Origin: Arcobacter nitrofigilis DSM 7299
GTDB lineage: Bacteria; Campylobacterota; Campylobacteria; Campylobacterales; Arcobacteraceae
Length of the DNA: 64,000 bases
NCBI RefSeq assembly: GCF_000092245.1
Contig: NC_014166.1
Coordinates: 1,798,001-1,862,000 of the forward strand
Reading direction: 5' to 3'
In this document: positions 45,241 through 53,945 of the stretch, piece after piece
How positions within the stretch are numbered: position 1 is the first letter of the stretch
Layout of the letters: each line of letters starts with the position of its first letter
Made by a program: the position numbers and the translations under genes
The notes under the pieces: generated by a model
Seen by the model: only the letters and a program-made list of their open reading frames with translations
Databases searched by the model: none
Told to the model about the DNA's origin: nothing

Positions 45241-46112
45241 CCGTTTTAGTAGCTTATTTTTTTGATTATATTTTTGCTGAATTGGAAAAAATAAAGTTCT
45301 TCAAACATCCAATTATTTTTATGGGTAATTATATAAAATGGTTTGAAAAAAACTTTTATAAAGACTCTATAACAAGAGGTGTTACCTTAACACTTTCCTT
45401 GCTTAGTATAGTTTTTATTATCACATATTTTCTAAGTCTTTTTGATAATATTTTAGTCCAGGGATTTTTATGCTCTTTTGCAATCTCATCTAAAATGCTT
45501 TATGATAGTGTAAAAGAAGTTGTCCACTCAACTGACCCTAGACACGCTATTTCTATGTTAGTCAGTAGAGATACAAAGGATATGAGTGAAAGTGATATAA
45601 ATAAAGCTGCGGTTGAAACTTATGCTGAAAACTTAAGTGATGGAGTAATAGCTCCTATGTTTTATATCTTGCTTTTTGGACTTATTGGGGGCTTTATATA
45701 TAAGGCTATAAATACCCTTGATTCTATGGTTGGTTATAAAAATGAAAGATATGAAAATTTTGGCAAGTTTTCTGCAAAACTTGATGATGTAGTAAATTAT
45801 ATACCCTCACGAATAACAGCTATTTTGATTGCTTTATTTTTCAACTCTTTTAATGCTTTGAAAAACTTTTATTCATATGGGAAACTCCATGATAGTCCAA
45901 ATGCTGGGCACCCTATTTCTGCTATGGCTTTAGCTTTAGGAATAAAACTTGGAGGTCCAACTTCTTATTTTGGAAAAGTAAAAGATAAAGCTTATTTTGG
46001 TGAAGGAAGAGAAGAGATATTAAAAGAAGATGTTCTAAATGCACTTAATTTTAAATCAAAATTTGATTCACTACTTTTACTTATGACAATAATCTTTTTT
46101 TTATTAGTTTAG
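45228..46112 (+). CDS. cbiB: Adenosylcobinamide-phosphate synthase CbiB
   Basis: CbiB attaches the aminopropanol phosphate to adenosylcobyric acid. The 294-residue membrane protein has the family segments KFFKHPIIFMGNYIKWFEK, VSRDTKDMSESDINKAAVET, ENLSDGVIAPMFY and SPNAGHPISAMALALGIKLGG. It is translated in the overlap with the decarboxylase gene. Its 3' end overlaps the convergent cbiA gene by 32 bp. Confidence 0.93.
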   Translation: MHFITVLVAYFFDYIFAELEKIKFFKHPIIFMGNYIKWFEKNFYKDSITRGVTLTLSLLSIVFIITYFLSLFDNILVQGFLCSFAISSKMLYDSVKEVVHSTDPRHAISMLVSRDTKDMSESDINKAAVETYAENLSDGVIAPMFYILLFGLIGGFIYKAINTLDSMVGYKNERYENFGKFSAKLDDVVNYIPSRITAILIALFFNSFNALKNFYSYGKLHDSPNAGHPISAMALALGIKLGGPTSYFGKVKDKAYFGEGREEILKEDVLNALNFKSKFDSLLLLMTIIFFLLV

Positions 46113-47340
46113 TATTTCCTCTAAACATACAGTGTAAATATGTTCCAAAAACTTTATTCTTTTCCCATGAACCATATTTCCCAATAAGCGCTTTTGATTT
46201 AGACAATCTATCAAAACCACTATTTTCATCAAGAGGTTTTGTATAGTGAAAAGCATGACCCTTTACACCATCTTCATTGAAATAGTATCCCATCCTTTGA
46301 AATCTTTTCTCTTTTGTAAAACTAACATCTAAAATAGAGCTCATAAGTTTATCATCAACAGCAATTCCCAAATATAAAAGTCCAGCACACTCAGCATATA
46401 TAGGCTTTTCTTGTGCATGTTTTATAAGTGTTGATCTAAAATTATGTGAATTTTTAACTCTTTCATATGCACTATCTGTTTCAACATATCCTCCACAAAT
46501 ATAGACTATATCACTATCTTCAGGAATAATTTCATCTTTTGTCGAATCCACAATAATTACTTCTCTAAAACACTCTTTTAGAAAAACAAGATTATCATGA
46601 TATAAAAATGAAAAATTTTTATCATGTACAAGGGCTAATTTTCTATTTTGTTTAGGTATTTTTTCAAAGGGATAGTTTATTTTAATTTTTTTAGATATTT
46701 TAGCTATTTTATCAAGATTTTTCATATCAATATGTTCTAAAACATCTTGGCTTATTTTTTCTATCTTTCCTAAATCTTTTAAATCAAGTCCTAAATGTGT
46801 CTCATCTAAGGATTCCAAACCTTTTTTTATCCAACCTAAAACAACAATATCTTTAAAGTCTTTTTCTATTATCTTTTTTATTAGTTCATAGTGGGATTGT
46901 GAAGAGATTTTATTTAAAATTACAGCTTTTATTGTATTGTGTTTTTTATAGGTTTTTAATCCTTGTAAAAGGGCACTTACGGTTATATAACTTCCACTTC
47001 CATCAAGTAAGATAACTGTAGGGATTTTTAAAAGTCTTGAGATATCATAGGCACTACTTTTTTTATCATGTCCATCATAAAAACCCATAACACCTTCACA
47101 AATAGAGATCTTTTTGTCACTATATTTTTCAAAAATCCATTTTATTTCATCTTTGCTCATCATATATCTATCAAGATTTATACTAGGGGTTTGGCAAACT
47201 ATTTTATGAAATTGAGGATCTATAAAATCAGGTCCCATCTTAAAAGGTCGAACTGATTCTTTGAAGTGATATAATAAAGCTGTCGTTAAGACTGTCTTGC
47301 CTTGGTTTGAAGCACTTGCACTGATACATAAAGCTTTCAT
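46081..47340 (-). CDS. cbiA: Cobyrinate a,c-diamide synthase CbiA
   Basis: CbiA amidates the a and c acetate side chains of cobyrinate. The 419-residue product has the BioD-type P-loop SASNQGKTVLTTALL, the segment EGVMGFYDG, and a glutamine amidotransferase domain with Cys in YAECAGLLYLG (about residue 318). It ends the btu operon, 1 bp after btuC. Earlier corrin-ring genes are not in this window. Confidence 0.92.
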   Translation of the reverse strand: MKALCISASASNQGKTVLTTALLYHFKESVRPFKMGPDFIDPQFHKIVCQTPSINLDRYMMSKDEIKWIFEKYSDKKISICEGVMGFYDGHDKKSSAYDISRLLKIPTVILLDGSGSYITVSALLQGLKTYKKHNTIKAVILNKISSQSHYELIKKIIEKDFKDIVVLGWIKKGLESLDETHLGLDLKDLGKIEKISQDVLEHIDMKNLDKIAKISKKIKINYPFEKIPKQNRKLALVHDKNFSFLYHDNLVFLKECFREVIIVDSTKDEIIPEDSDIVYICGGYVETDSAYERVKNSHNFRSTLIKHAQEKPIYAECAGLLYLGIAVDDKLMSSILDVSFTKEKRFQRMGYYFNEDGVKGHAFHYTKPLDENSGFDRLSKSKALIGKYGSWEKNKVFGTYLHCMFRGNTKLIKKRLLS

Positions 47341-47341
47341 C

Positions 47342-48301
47342 TTATTGCCTTTTATTTCTTTTTATCAATAAATATACAAAAAACGGAGCTCCAATAAAAG
47401 CAGTCACAACTCCAATAGGTAAAGTTGAAGCTGTATTTAAATTTCTTGCAATCAAATCAGAAGCTACTAAAAAAACTCCCCCATAAAAAAATACTGGAAA
47501 AATAAGCTTATCTGCACTCTTTTTATAAATCAATTTAATAATATGGGGAATAACCAAACCAACAAAACCTATTGGACCAACAAAACTTATACTTATTCCC
47601 ACACTTAAAGATATAACTATTAATAAAAGAAGATTTAACTTATGAACATTTAAACCTTTTAAAAAAGCTGTATCGTTTGATATAAGTAAAAGTTTTATCT
47701 CTGACTTTTTCCAATAAATAATACCATATAAAATTACACTTACAAGTAACAATGTTGTAACACTTGTAAAACCAACCGTGTCTAAGCTTCCTAAAGTAAA
47801 CCGAACAATAGAATAATTTTGTTGTAAATTACTCATATAAAAAACTAACATCAAAGCCGATGAATAAAAATATGATAAGGCAATACCAATAAGTAAAATA
47901 GAATTTGTAGATACAGATATGGAGTTTTTATTTATTCTCTTTGAAATAAAATACAAAATTATAATCGTCAGAAGTGAACCAAAAGCTGATGAAATAGACA
48001 TAATAACAGCTGGGAAAAATACAATCGAAATAGCTGTAAAAAGTGTCGTTCCACTTGCTATTCCTAGAGTATAAGGAGTAATAAGTGAGTTTTTAAATAC
48101 TATTTGAAAAATCAAACCACCAATAGCAAGTATTCCACCAACAAAAAATGCCAATAAAACCCTAGAAACTCTCAAGTCCCAAAAAACTTGGTTAGTCATA
48201 GTATTATTATTAAATATATCATTTATATTTAGAGTTATCTCTCCTAGAAATGGAGCTATTAATAAAATAATTAAAGCCAATAGAAAAAGTAGTTTTTTCA
48301 T
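47342..48301 (-). CDS. btuC: Corrinoid ABC transporter permease (BtuC/FecCD family)
   Basis: The 319-residue permease has about nine to ten helices of the FecCD/BtuC family, with VFWDLRVSRVLLAFFVGG, FKNSLITPYTLGIASGTTLF and SFVGPIGFVGLVIPHIIKL. Family members import B12 or Fe-siderophores; the cbiA neighbour and TonB receptor point to corrinoids. It overlaps btuD by 4 bp. Confidence 0.85.
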   Translation of the reverse strand: MKKLLFLLALIILLIAPFLGEITLNINDIFNNNTMTNQVFWDLRVSRVLLAFFVGGILAIGGLIFQIVFKNSLITPYTLGIASGTTLFTAISIVFFPAVIMSISSAFGSLLTIIILYFISKRINKNSISVSTNSILLIGIALSYFYSSALMLVFYMSNLQQNYSIVRFTLGSLDTVGFTSVTTLLLVSVILYGIIYWKKSEIKLLLISNDTAFLKGLNVHKLNLLLLIVISLSVGISISFVGPIGFVGLVIPHIIKLIYKKSADKLIFPVFFYGGVFLVASDLIARNLNTASTLPIGVVTAFIGAPFFVYLLIKRNKRQ

Positions 48302-48996
48302 AGATTAACTACCAAGTGCTCGTTGATTTTTATAATTGAATTATTATAAAACTTTTTTAAATTTTCATTTGAAAAGAACTCGTCATTTTCCCCAAAAAAT
48401 TCAATCTTTCCTGAATCCATATACAAAATCTTATATTTTAAAGCATGAGCCAAATCTAAATTATGAGTTATGATAATTTTTTGTTTCAAAAAATCAGATT
48501 TAAAGATGTCAAAGACCTCTTTTATCCTACTAATATCTAAATTTGCTGTTAGTTCATCAAAGATTGTAATTTGTGCATCATGCATAATACTAGAGCCCAA
48601 TAATAAAAGTTGTTTTTCGCCTGAACTAAAAGTTGTGCAATATTTATTTTCTAATTTTTTTAAATTTAATAGTTCAATAACCTTGTCAATTTTTTCATTA
48701 TCCACATAAGCTATACAAGATAGTTCTAAAAATTCTCGTAAGGTTATATACTCATCAAATATCTCAAATTTTGGTGGAATATAGTTTATTAGAGTTGCTC
48801 TTTGTTTATCACTTATATTTTCAAGATTTTGATTAAAAATTTTTACACTACTATTTTCTATTAGATTAGACAAAACTTTTGCTAGAGTTGATTTCCCAGC
48901 CCCATTGTGTCCAAGGATTATTAAGTTTTCATTCTCTTTTATATGAAAAGATATATCTTTTAAAATAGAACTTGTGTAATTATTTATCTCTAACAT
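48298..48996 (-). CDS. btuD: Corrinoid ABC transporter ATP-binding protein (BtuD-like)
   Basis: The 232-residue ATPase has Walker A GHNGAGKSTLAK, a signature reduced to TFSSGEKQLLLL, Walker B ITIFDELTANLD (Glu kept, Pro replaced by Leu) and the switch His in IIITHNLDLA. It powers BtuC. It overlaps the btuF end by 17 bp and the btuC start by 4 bp. Confidence 0.85.
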   Translation of the reverse strand: MLEINNYTSSILKDISFHIKENENLIILGHNGAGKSTLAKVLSNLIENSSVKIFNQNLENISDKQRATLINYIPPKFEIFDEYITLREFLELSCIAYVDNEKIDKVIELLNLKKLENKYCTTFSSGEKQLLLLGSSIMHDAQITIFDELTANLDISRIKEVFDIFKSDFLKQKIIITHNLDLAHALKYKILYMDSGKIEFFGENDEFFSNENLKKFYNNSIIKINEHLVVNL

Positions 48997-49813
48997 TCTC
49001 TAATATCTTCTTAAAATCTTGTATAAAATAGACAACCCTTTGACTAGGAATCCCTGCATATAGTTTATCTACTGCATATACATTTTTATTTTTAGCTGCA
49101 TTTATTGGTAAACCCAACCACAATTTTTTTACCTTCTCTAACTCTTTAGTTTTACCTTCAAAAAATGGTGCAAGTAGAATTATAACATCAGGGTTCATTT
49201 TGATTATCTTTTCTGTATTTACAACTGGTTGTGCTTTGCTTTTAGATTGAAAAGCATTTACATTTCCACTAGCTTTAATAATATCTTCAAAATACAAATA
49301 ATTACCTGATACATAGATTTGATTTGAAAGTGTTTTTTTAGGACTTATTACTATTAATATTTTTTTGTTTTTTACTATTGATTTTAGTGAAGTCAAAGAA
49401 TTGTTTATATTTGAAATCAACTCTTTGGCTTTTTGTTGTTTATCAAAATAATTTCCTAAACTAAAAATAGTATTGTTTATATCTTTTATACTATCTGTTT
49501 TAAAAGTCAAAGTTTTGATATTAAGATTCTTTAGATTTGAAAGTAGTTTTTCATCATAATTTTGAGCAATTACAACACTAGGATTTGCCAATAAAATTTT
49601 CTCTAAAGAAATAGAAGCATATCCACCTACTTTTTTAACTTTTTGTGACTCTTCTGGAAAATCACAATATCTAGTATTTGCAACAACATCTTTACCAACA
49701 CCTAAGGCATAGACTATCTCATTTATAGAAGGAGTGAGCGTTACAATACGCTCACTTGAGTATAAATTTATACAACAAAATAAAATTAAAACTATTTTTT
49801 TTATATCAATCAT
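48980..49813 (-). CDS. btuF: Periplasmic corrinoid-binding protein (BtuF-like)
   Basis: The 277-residue product has a short signal (IVLILFCCINLYS) and the cluster-A-III binding fold: RIVTLTPSINEIVYALGVGKDVVANTRYCDFPEE, listed here as adjoining segments over about residues 22-55, then ISLEKILLANPSVVIAQN. It delivers corrinoid from the outer membrane receptor to BtuCD. Its start overlaps the receptor gene stop by one base. Confidence 0.85.
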   Translation of the reverse strand: MIDIKKIVLILFCCINLYSSERIVTLTPSINEIVYALGVGKDVVANTRYCDFPEESQKVKKVGGYASISLEKILLANPSVVIAQNYDEKLLSNLKNLNIKTLTFKTDSIKDINNTIFSLGNYFDKQQKAKELISNINNSLTSLKSIVKNKKILIVISPKKTLSNQIYVSGNYLYFEDIIKASGNVNAFQSKSKAQPVVNTEKIIKMNPDVIILLAPFFEGKTKELEKVKKLWLGLPINAAKNKNVYAVDKLYAGIPSQRVVYFIQDFKKILENVRDK

Positions 49814-51711
49814 TAAAATTTGACTTTTACTCCTGCATAATATGTTCTTTCAAAATTGACAGGATAAATTGCATTATCTCTAATCCAAAGTCCATTATCT
49901 TCATCCAATAAATTTTCTATTTTAGCAAAAAACTCTATGTTTTTATAAGTATAAGACAAACTTAAATCAGTTGAATTATAGGCCTCTTGTTTTTGTGAAA
50001 AATTATTTCCAAAATCATTTGCAGCATATGCTTTACTTCTATAAGTATGAGAAAGTATTGCATTAAACTTATTATAATTATATCCAAAATTTAATGTTCC
50101 ACTATGAGTAGAAACACCAGGTAAATCTTTTCCATTAAATTCACCATTTCCTTCATCTTCATTGTCAATTTTAGCAATTATGTATGAATAATTAATAGAT
50201 GTATAAAAATTTTTATTAATTAAATATTTATCAAATATTTCTATACCATATTTATGTGATTTATCAATATTTGTATTTCTATTTGCTCCACCAATATTGT
50301 AATAATAAATTTCATTCTTTAGATTACTTCTAAATACTGTAGTTTTAAATTTATTATTTTTTTGAATATTACTATACCCGATATTATAAGTGATAACTTT
50401 TGCTGGTTTTATAAATCCATTAAATGTTCCACCAAAGTTAAAAAATCTGTCAATATCCGGTGCTTGATAAGATTTATTTATATTTGTAAAAAATGAACTT
50501 GTGTCATTTATACTATAATTCAAACCTAAATCATATGCACTTAATGTTTCATTTGCATTTAGTTCATTTCCCGTATTAGGTGAATAACTATATTCAACTT
50601 TTTCTTTTCTTATTCCTGTTGATAATATTAAATCTTTATTTAAGTTATATTTACCAGAAATAAAAATAGCTTTATTATCTTTACTTGTTGTATTTGTTGA
50701 ACCTATTCTATCACCATAAAAACCATCTATTCCTAAGGACAAATTATAATTTTCCTTTTTTATATTTAATTTAGTGTTAAATGATTTGTAATCATAATTA
50801 GATTTAAAACCACTTGAAAATTTACTTAATTTATCTTCATCACTATAATTAATATCCAAAGAGTAATCTCTTGATATGTCATATGTTATTCCGTAATCTG
50901 TAACATATGAACGAAAATATTGTTCAGTAAAAGATGAAACTTGATTTGGATTATTTTTATATTGCTCTAAAGTTAAACTTCCTCCATATTTTATATTCAT
51001 ATTCGAATAAGTTCTACCTAATCTTAATTCCAAATTATCCACTGGAAAATATATTAAGTTTATATTTTTATTTCTTTTATAGTTTTTGTCTTTATCACCA
51101 TTTGTATCACTTCTAGTTCCATTTGTAGAACTATAATCAACAACACCATTTAAAATAATTTTATCATTACTATATCCCAAACTAACTGTTCCATTTTTAA
51201 CACCATTATTTCCAATAGATGTTTTTATGTAATTATCATTTTTCCCATTTGTAATGATATTAATTACACCGGAATTAGCACCATCGCCATATTCTACAGA
51301 ACCACTTCCTTTTATTATTTCTATTTTTTCTATTGATTCAATAGGAATAGAAGATAATAATTGTGTTTGCATATCAATATTATTTAATCTTCTTCCATTT
51401 ACACTGATAACTAAATTTTGATATCCATTACCGATACCATATCCTCTCAAATCAATCTTTTGTGCAAAAGTATTTCCAAAAGAAGGACTAACTGTAACAG
51501 AAGTTTGAGCATTTAAAAAATCATATACATCTTTAGAATTTGATTTTTCAATTTCTTTTTTAGTATATATCTCAGTTGAATAAGTTGCATCTTTTTCATT
51601 TGTTTTTATTAATGGAGATGTAATAATTAAAGATGATAGTTCTTCCGCATGAAGGTTGGATGTTGCTATTAGAAGGCTTGCAACTAAGCTTGTAGTTAAT
51701 TTCTTGTTCAT
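49813..51711 (-). CDS. btuB: TonB-dependent outer membrane receptor, BtuB-like
   Basis: The 632-residue product has a signal peptide (to about LHA22), a plug domain (about 40-155) with IDLRGYGIGNG, SIEKIEIIKGSGSVEYGDGA and GVINIIT, and a 22-strand barrel ending in an aromatic-rich YYAGVKVKF with terminal Phe. Corrinoid specificity is inferred from the btuFDC-cbiA genes that follow. It would be energised by a TonB-ExbB-ExbD system such as that at 53946-55397. Confidence 0.85.
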   Translation of the reverse strand: MNKKLTTSLVASLLIATSNLHAEELSSLIITSPLIKTNEKDATYSTEIYTKKEIEKSNSKDVYDFLNAQTSVTVSPSFGNTFAQKIDLRGYGIGNGYQNLVISVNGRRLNNIDMQTQLLSSIPIESIEKIEIIKGSGSVEYGDGANSGVINIITNGKNDNYIKTSIGNNGVKNGTVSLGYSNDKIILNGVVDYSSTNGTRSDTNGDKDKNYKRNKNINLIYFPVDNLELRLGRTYSNMNIKYGGSLTLEQYKNNPNQVSSFTEQYFRSYVTDYGITYDISRDYSLDINYSDEDKLSKFSSGFKSNYDYKSFNTKLNIKKENYNLSLGIDGFYGDRIGSTNTTSKDNKAIFISGKYNLNKDLILSTGIRKEKVEYSYSPNTGNELNANETLSAYDLGLNYSINDTSSFFTNINKSYQAPDIDRFFNFGGTFNGFIKPAKVITYNIGYSNIQKNNKFKTTVFRSNLKNEIYYYNIGGANRNTNIDKSHKYGIEIFDKYLINKNFYTSINYSYIIAKIDNEDEGNGEFNGKDLPGVSTHSGTLNFGYNYNKFNAILSHTYRSKAYAANDFGNNFSQKQEAYNSTDLSLSYTYKNIEFFAKIENLLDEDNGLWIRDNAIYPVNFERTYYAGVKVKF

Positions 51712-51728
51712 ATTTTATTTTTTCCTAA

Positions 51729-51917
51729 TTATTTTATTTTATTTGTTGAATATAGTTTTGCAGGTTTTAACTGTCTTGATATAAGTAGATTTACTATTTT
51801 TGGCATATCAATAGACATTAATGAATGAATCAAACTATAAATAGATGAAATTTTTCTATCAACAGTTGCGCATAACATTCCAAATAGCGTAAAATATTTT
51901 TTGTTTTTACTAATCAT
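51729..51917 (-). CDS. 62-residue protein heading the btu operon
   Basis: The start is well supported by AAAGGAGAG six bases before the ATG at 51917, and the stop lies 17 bp before btuB. The product (MISKNKKYFTLFGMLCATVD at its start) is basic, with a weakly hydrophobic middle (about residues 25-45). No family is recognised. It may be a small regulator, a leader peptide controlling btuB, or a membrane-associated accessory protein. Confidence 0.55.
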   Translation of the reverse strand: MISKNKKYFTLFGMLCATVDRKISSIYSLIHSLMSIDMPKIVNLLISRQLKPAKLYSTNKIK

Positions 51918-51949
51918 AAACTCTCCTTTCTTTGTCTTCGAATTCGCGT

Positions 51950-51955
51950 ATTATA
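51950..51955 (-). promoter_or_regulatory. -10 box of the btu operon
   Basis: TATAAT on the minus strand lies 33 bp before the 62-codon ORF, in the 117-bp gap to the divergent Cys-rich gene. The overlapping TATAAT on the plus strand at 51952-51957 is an alternative for the other direction. The spot is followed by CGCGAATTCG, unusually GC-rich for this genome. Confidence 0.45.
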
Positions 51956-52034
51956 ATCAAAAGAATATAAATCTTTTATTTCAAGGTAAATTAAAGCTAT
52001 TTTAATACAATAGCTCAATTTTAAAGGAGATACT

Positions 52035-52454
52035 TTGACTTATAATGATTGGTTTGAAAAACATGCCACAAGACATCAAAATATCATGAAAAAAATAAAA
52101 GATTTAAGTGATGAAGAAGTTATAAAATATTTTAGATTTGATAATATGGTTCAAAAAGAGCCTGATTTTTGTCCACTTTATAAAGATAATAAAAAATGTC
52201 ATGATTATGAAGAGTTAAATTGTTACTTATGCGCCTGTCCAAACTTTAGATTCGATGATAATGGGTTTAAAAAAGTTGAAGATAAAACATTATATTCATA
52301 CTGTAATATAGATAGTAAAGATGGTGCTCAATATAAAGGTGATGATTATATTCATCAGAACTGTGCAGGATGTCTTGTTCCCCATAAGGAACCTTATATT
52401 AAAAAACATTTTTCAAGAAATTGGAAAGAGATTATGAAAGATGTACGACCATAA
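52035..52454 (+). CDS. Cysteine-rich small-domain protein, probable metal binder
   Basis: The 139-residue product starts at a TTG four bases after AAAGGAGA. It has eight Cys in an ordered pattern, FCPLY, KKCHDYEELNCYLCACPNF, YCNI and NCAGCLVPH, suggesting zinc or iron-sulfur binding. It resembles the Cys-rich small domain (PF04071-like) that is often found beside or fused to corrinoid biosynthesis proteins; I make this match from memory of the pattern. Position next to the btu/cob island supports a corrinoid link. Confidence 0.65.
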   Translation: MTYNDWFEKHATRHQNIMKKIKDLSDEEVIKYFRFDNMVQKEPDFCPLYKDNKKCHDYEELNCYLCACPNFRFDDNGFKKVEDKTLYSYCNIDSKDGAQYKGDDYIHQNCAGCLVPHKEPYIKKHFSRNWKEIMKDVRP

Positions 52455-52456
52455 AA

Positions 52457-52490
52457 AAAGTTCAACTTCTGGTGTTTGAAGTTGAACTTT
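52457..52490 (+). terminator. Hairpin after the Cys-rich gene
   Basis: AAAGTTCAACTTC pairs perfectly with GAAGTTGAACTTT (13 bp) around an 8-nt loop directly after the stop codon. There is no long U-tract, but the stem is strong enough to act as a terminator or 3' stabiliser. Confidence 0.65.
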
Positions 52491-52564
52491 AGTGGTGTTG
52501 TGTTATTATTTTGTATAAAATGTAGGAGAAATACAAAACCTGTATTGAAATAATACCTATTCAG

Positions 52565-52582
52565 TGTTAATTGATTGTTAAT
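52565..52582. repeat. Pair of TGTTAAT boxes 11 bp apart before the HAD gene
   Basis: Identical boxes begin at 52565 and 52576, separated by TGAT, and end 24 bp before the ATG. The layout matches the 7+4 response-regulator geometry seen in the soxC-moeA array. Confidence 0.5.
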
Positions 52583-52606
52583 CAAAAAACTTAGTTTGGA
52601 GAATTT

Positions 52607-53230
52607 ATGAAACTTATAATGTTTGATATGGATGGAACCTTAATCAATAGTGGTGGTATGATTGCAAACACTATTAATTATGTTAGAGAAAACTTAGGGT
52701 TTGAAGCCTTAGATAAAAAATATATCCTAAAAAATGTAAATGATCCAAATGTAAACTCATCTGAATTTTTTTATGGTACAAAACACTTTACCCAAGAACA
52801 AGGTAAACTTTTTGAAACTTATTATTACGACCATTGCTTAACTGATTTGGAAATTTATGATGGAATAAAAGAGTTATTGGAAGATTTAAAAAATGACTAT
52901 ATTTTTACAGTTGCTACAAATGCCAATAGTGAATTTGCAAATAGAATGTTAAATCACTTAGAAATAGGCAAATACTTTAAAACAGTGGTTGGATATAACG
53001 ATGTATTAAAACCTAAACCACATCCGGAAATGGTTTATAAAATACTCGAAGAGATAAAAACCACAAAAGAAAAATCACTTTTAGTGGGAGATAGTCACAA
53101 AGATGTCCAAGCAGCAACAAATGCAGGGATAGAATCTGTTTTAGTAAATTGGGGATTTTCAGACCATGAAGAAAATGCAATAGAAAATGTAAAAGAGTTA
53201 GAAGAGAGAATATTTAAAAAGTTTAGATAA
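52607..53230 (+). CDS. HAD-superfamily phosphatase (phosphoglycolate phosphatase-like)
   Basis: The 207-residue product has all HAD motifs: MFDMDGTLINS (Asp7 nucleophile and Asp9), TVATNANS, the Lys in LKPKPHPEM and LLVGDSHKDVQAA. A small helical cap lies at about residues 18-80. It resembles Gph-type phosphatases that clear 2-phosphoglycolate or similar metabolites. Its 3' end overlaps the convergent pseudouridine synthase gene by 8 bp. Confidence 0.85.
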   Translation: MKLIMFDMDGTLINSGGMIANTINYVRENLGFEALDKKYILKNVNDPNVNSSEFFYGTKHFTQEQGKLFETYYYDHCLTDLEIYDGIKELLEDLKNDYIFTVATNANSEFANRMLNHLEIGKYFKTVVGYNDVLKPKPHPEMVYKILEEIKTTKEKSLLVGDSHKDVQAATNAGIESVLVNWGFSDHEENAIENVKELEERIFKKFR

Positions 53231-53921
53231 TCTCTATACTTTTATATTCACCCTCTTTTAAATCTTCAACAGTAAAGTTATCAAAACTTATTCTATGAAG
53301 TTTTACAACCCTATTATCAACTGCTGCAAACATTCTTTTTACCTGATGATATTTGCCCTCAACAATCTCTAATCGGACACAAGTAGGAGAAAGAACTTCT
53401 AATTTTGCTGGAAGTAAGGGTTTATCTTCTCCATTTAAAAGAAGTTCTCCACTAGCAAAGATTTTTTCTTCATCACCTTTTAAAGGCACTTTTAAATGTG
53501 CTTCATAAATTTTAGAAATCTCTTTTTTAGGATTTGCAAGTTTATGATTTAAAGTTCCATCATCAGTCAATATTATTGCACCTGTTGTATCAACATCAAG
53601 TCTGCCAACAGTGGAAATTTTTGGATTTCGTTGAGTCCATCTATATGGAAGTAAAGAGTATATCAATACTCCTGCATCATTGTGAGAGCATATAACACCA
53701 GAAGGTTTATTAAGTAGTATTGTTAAAGTTTCAGGATCAAGTTTTTCACCATTGATTGTTATATCATCGTGATAGGCTTTTGTTGAGGGATTAAATACTC
53801 TATTTTCATTTACTAAAAGTTCATTTATTTTTAAAAACTTTTTAGCATCACCTCTGGTACAGTAACCTAAACTTGATAAATGTGCATCTATTCTTTTATA
53901 ACTATTTTTCATGAAGCGCAT
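53223..53921 (-). CDS. rsuA: 16S rRNA pseudouridine synthase of the RsuA family
   Basis: The 232-residue product has an N-terminal S4 RNA-binding domain (RIDAHLSSLGYCTRGDAKKF, about residues 10-60) and the pseudouridine synthase core with the catalytic Asp in VGRLDVDTTGAIILT and the late EGKYHQVKRMFAAV. It modifies rRNA, probably the small subunit at the RsuA site. An alternative ATG lies three codons in, at 53912. Confidence 0.88.
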   Translation of the reverse strand: MRFMKNSYKRIDAHLSSLGYCTRGDAKKFLKINELLVNENRVFNPSTKAYHDDITINGEKLDPETLTILLNKPSGVICSHNDAGVLIYSLLPYRWTQRNPKISTVGRLDVDTTGAIILTDDGTLNHKLANPKKEISKIYEAHLKVPLKGDEEKIFASGELLLNGEDKPLLPAKLEVLSPTCVRLEIVEGKYHQVKRMFAAVDNRVVKLHRISFDNFTVEDLKEGEYKSIEII

Positions 53922-53945
53922 AGTAGCATTTTTTTATTAATAATC

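Noticed and set aside
51712-52034. Cobalamin riboswitch before btuB
   Set aside because: No B12-box-like core or plausible folded aptamer is visible, and much of the interval is taken up by a small ORF with a strong ribosome site. A covariance-model search would decide.
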